From positions 1-7,036 of the forward strand of contig CAMAQU010000085.1 of NCBI GenBank assembly GCA_945860425.1: a stretch of 7,036 nt of DNA, in the 5' to 3' direction. A program made the translations under genes and the position numbers. Origin of the DNA: Sphingomonas paucimobilis. Lineage in GTDB: Bacteria > Pseudomonadota > Alphaproteobacteria > Sphingomonadales > Sphingomonadaceae. Shown one piece after another: positions 6,569 through 7,036 of this stretch. Each line of letters starts with the position of its first letter. Positions within the stretch are counted from its first letter, which is position 1. The notes under the pieces were generated by a model. That model made no database searches and had not been told where the DNA came from. It saw only the letters and a program-made list of their open reading frames with translations.

Positions 6569-7036
6569 TAGAACGTCGTCGCCTCTCCCCAGAAGAAAGC
6601 CGCGCAAGCGCGCTGGAGGCGGCCAGCGCAATTCTGATCGAAGCCGGGCCGCAGGCGGTGACCCTAAAGGCTGTCGCGGCGCGCATGGGCCGCACCCATG
6701 CAAATCTGCTCCACCATTTTGGTTCTGCTGCCGGGCTGCAAATGGCGCTGGCCGCCCATTTGGCCGGAACCGTGTGCGATTCCATCGCAGAGATTCTGCT
6801 CAAGACAGGCGAAGAGGGAGAAGGGCCAAATCCGGCGCGGGTCGTGAACATGGTGTTCGATGTTTTTGACAAGCAAGGCGCAGGACAATTGGCGACATGG
6901 ATGATTTTGTCAGGCAATGAAAATGCGCTCAACCCTGTGGTCGATGCCATTCATGAATTGATCGACGAAATCGGCCAAGGCCAACCCGATAAAACCATGC
7001 ATGAAGACACGCTCTCCCTCGTGCTGATGGCGATGG
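6562..7036 (+). CDS. TetR-family transcriptional regulator, 3'-truncated by the window edge
   Basis: The frame is open from ATG 6562 to the right edge (158 codons plus one base), beginning MSIERRRLSPEESRASALEA. Residues 18-63 form a TetR-type DNA-binding domain: a first helix with ALEAASAILIEAG, then the helix-turn-helix VTLKAVAARMGRTHANLLHHF (about residues 33-53), then GSAAGLQMAL leading into the ligand-binding part. The recognition helix is about THANLLHHF. Residues 64-158 are helical and variable, as expected for the effector and dimer domain; a whole protein would be about 190-210 residues. It is divergent from the PF10118-type gene across 48 bp containing a dyad, so it most likely represses that gene and itself. 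The ligand is unknown. ATG 6562 is chosen because it lies just ahead of the domain and has AAGGA upstream. Confidence 0.92.
   Translation, partial: MSIERRRLSPEESRASALEAASAILIEAGPQAVTLKAVAARMGRTHANLLHHFGSAAGLQMALAAHLAGTVCDSIAEILLKTGEEGEGPNPARVVNMVFDVFDKQGAGQLATWMILSGNENALNPVVDAIHELIDEIGQGQPDKTMHEDTLSLVLMAM

Overview
The window is a moderately GC-rich bacterial chromosomal segment. It looks alphaproteobacterial, most likely Sphingomonadales; this is judged from protein style (MurA, the YjiN-type DUF445 protein, the PF10118-type protein beside a TetR regulator) and not from any database search. Coding density is very high and no mobile element, CRISPR array, tRNA or rRNA is visible.

Layout, left to right: (1) bases 2-3007, plus strand, the 3' 1001 codons of an RND-superfamily inner-membrane efflux permease whose N-terminus lies off the left edge; (2) a DUF445/YjiN-like membrane protein on the same strand, ending at 4298, whose start is ambiguous because a terminator-like hairpin and a second GC hairpin lie between the pump stop codon and its first internal ATG; (3) murA on the minus strand (5578 to 4295), meeting the DUF445 gene tail to tail with a 4-bp overlap of stop codons; (4) a minus-strand gene for a PF10118/COG3687-type 'metal-dependent hydrolase' (6513 to 5647), 68 bp upstream of murA and possibly co-transcribed with it; (5) a 48-bp divergent intergenic region carrying a convincing sigma70-type promoter for the minus-strand gene and a 31-bp imperfect dyad; (6) the first 158 codons of a divergent TetR-family regulator, cut by the right edge.

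Functionally, the left half is envelope transport (proton-driven efflux plus a membrane protein of unknown role) and the right half is a regulator/target pair whose target precedes the first committed gene of peptidoglycan synthesis. The least ordinary part is the right end. The 'hydrolase' shows the E / ExxH / E / ExxH ligand order of ferritin-like di-iron enzymes, so its usual name may be misleading, and the TetR protein probably acts on a dyad overlapping the hydrolase -10 element. No clearly new multi-gene system is visible; the other genes are ordinary members of known families.
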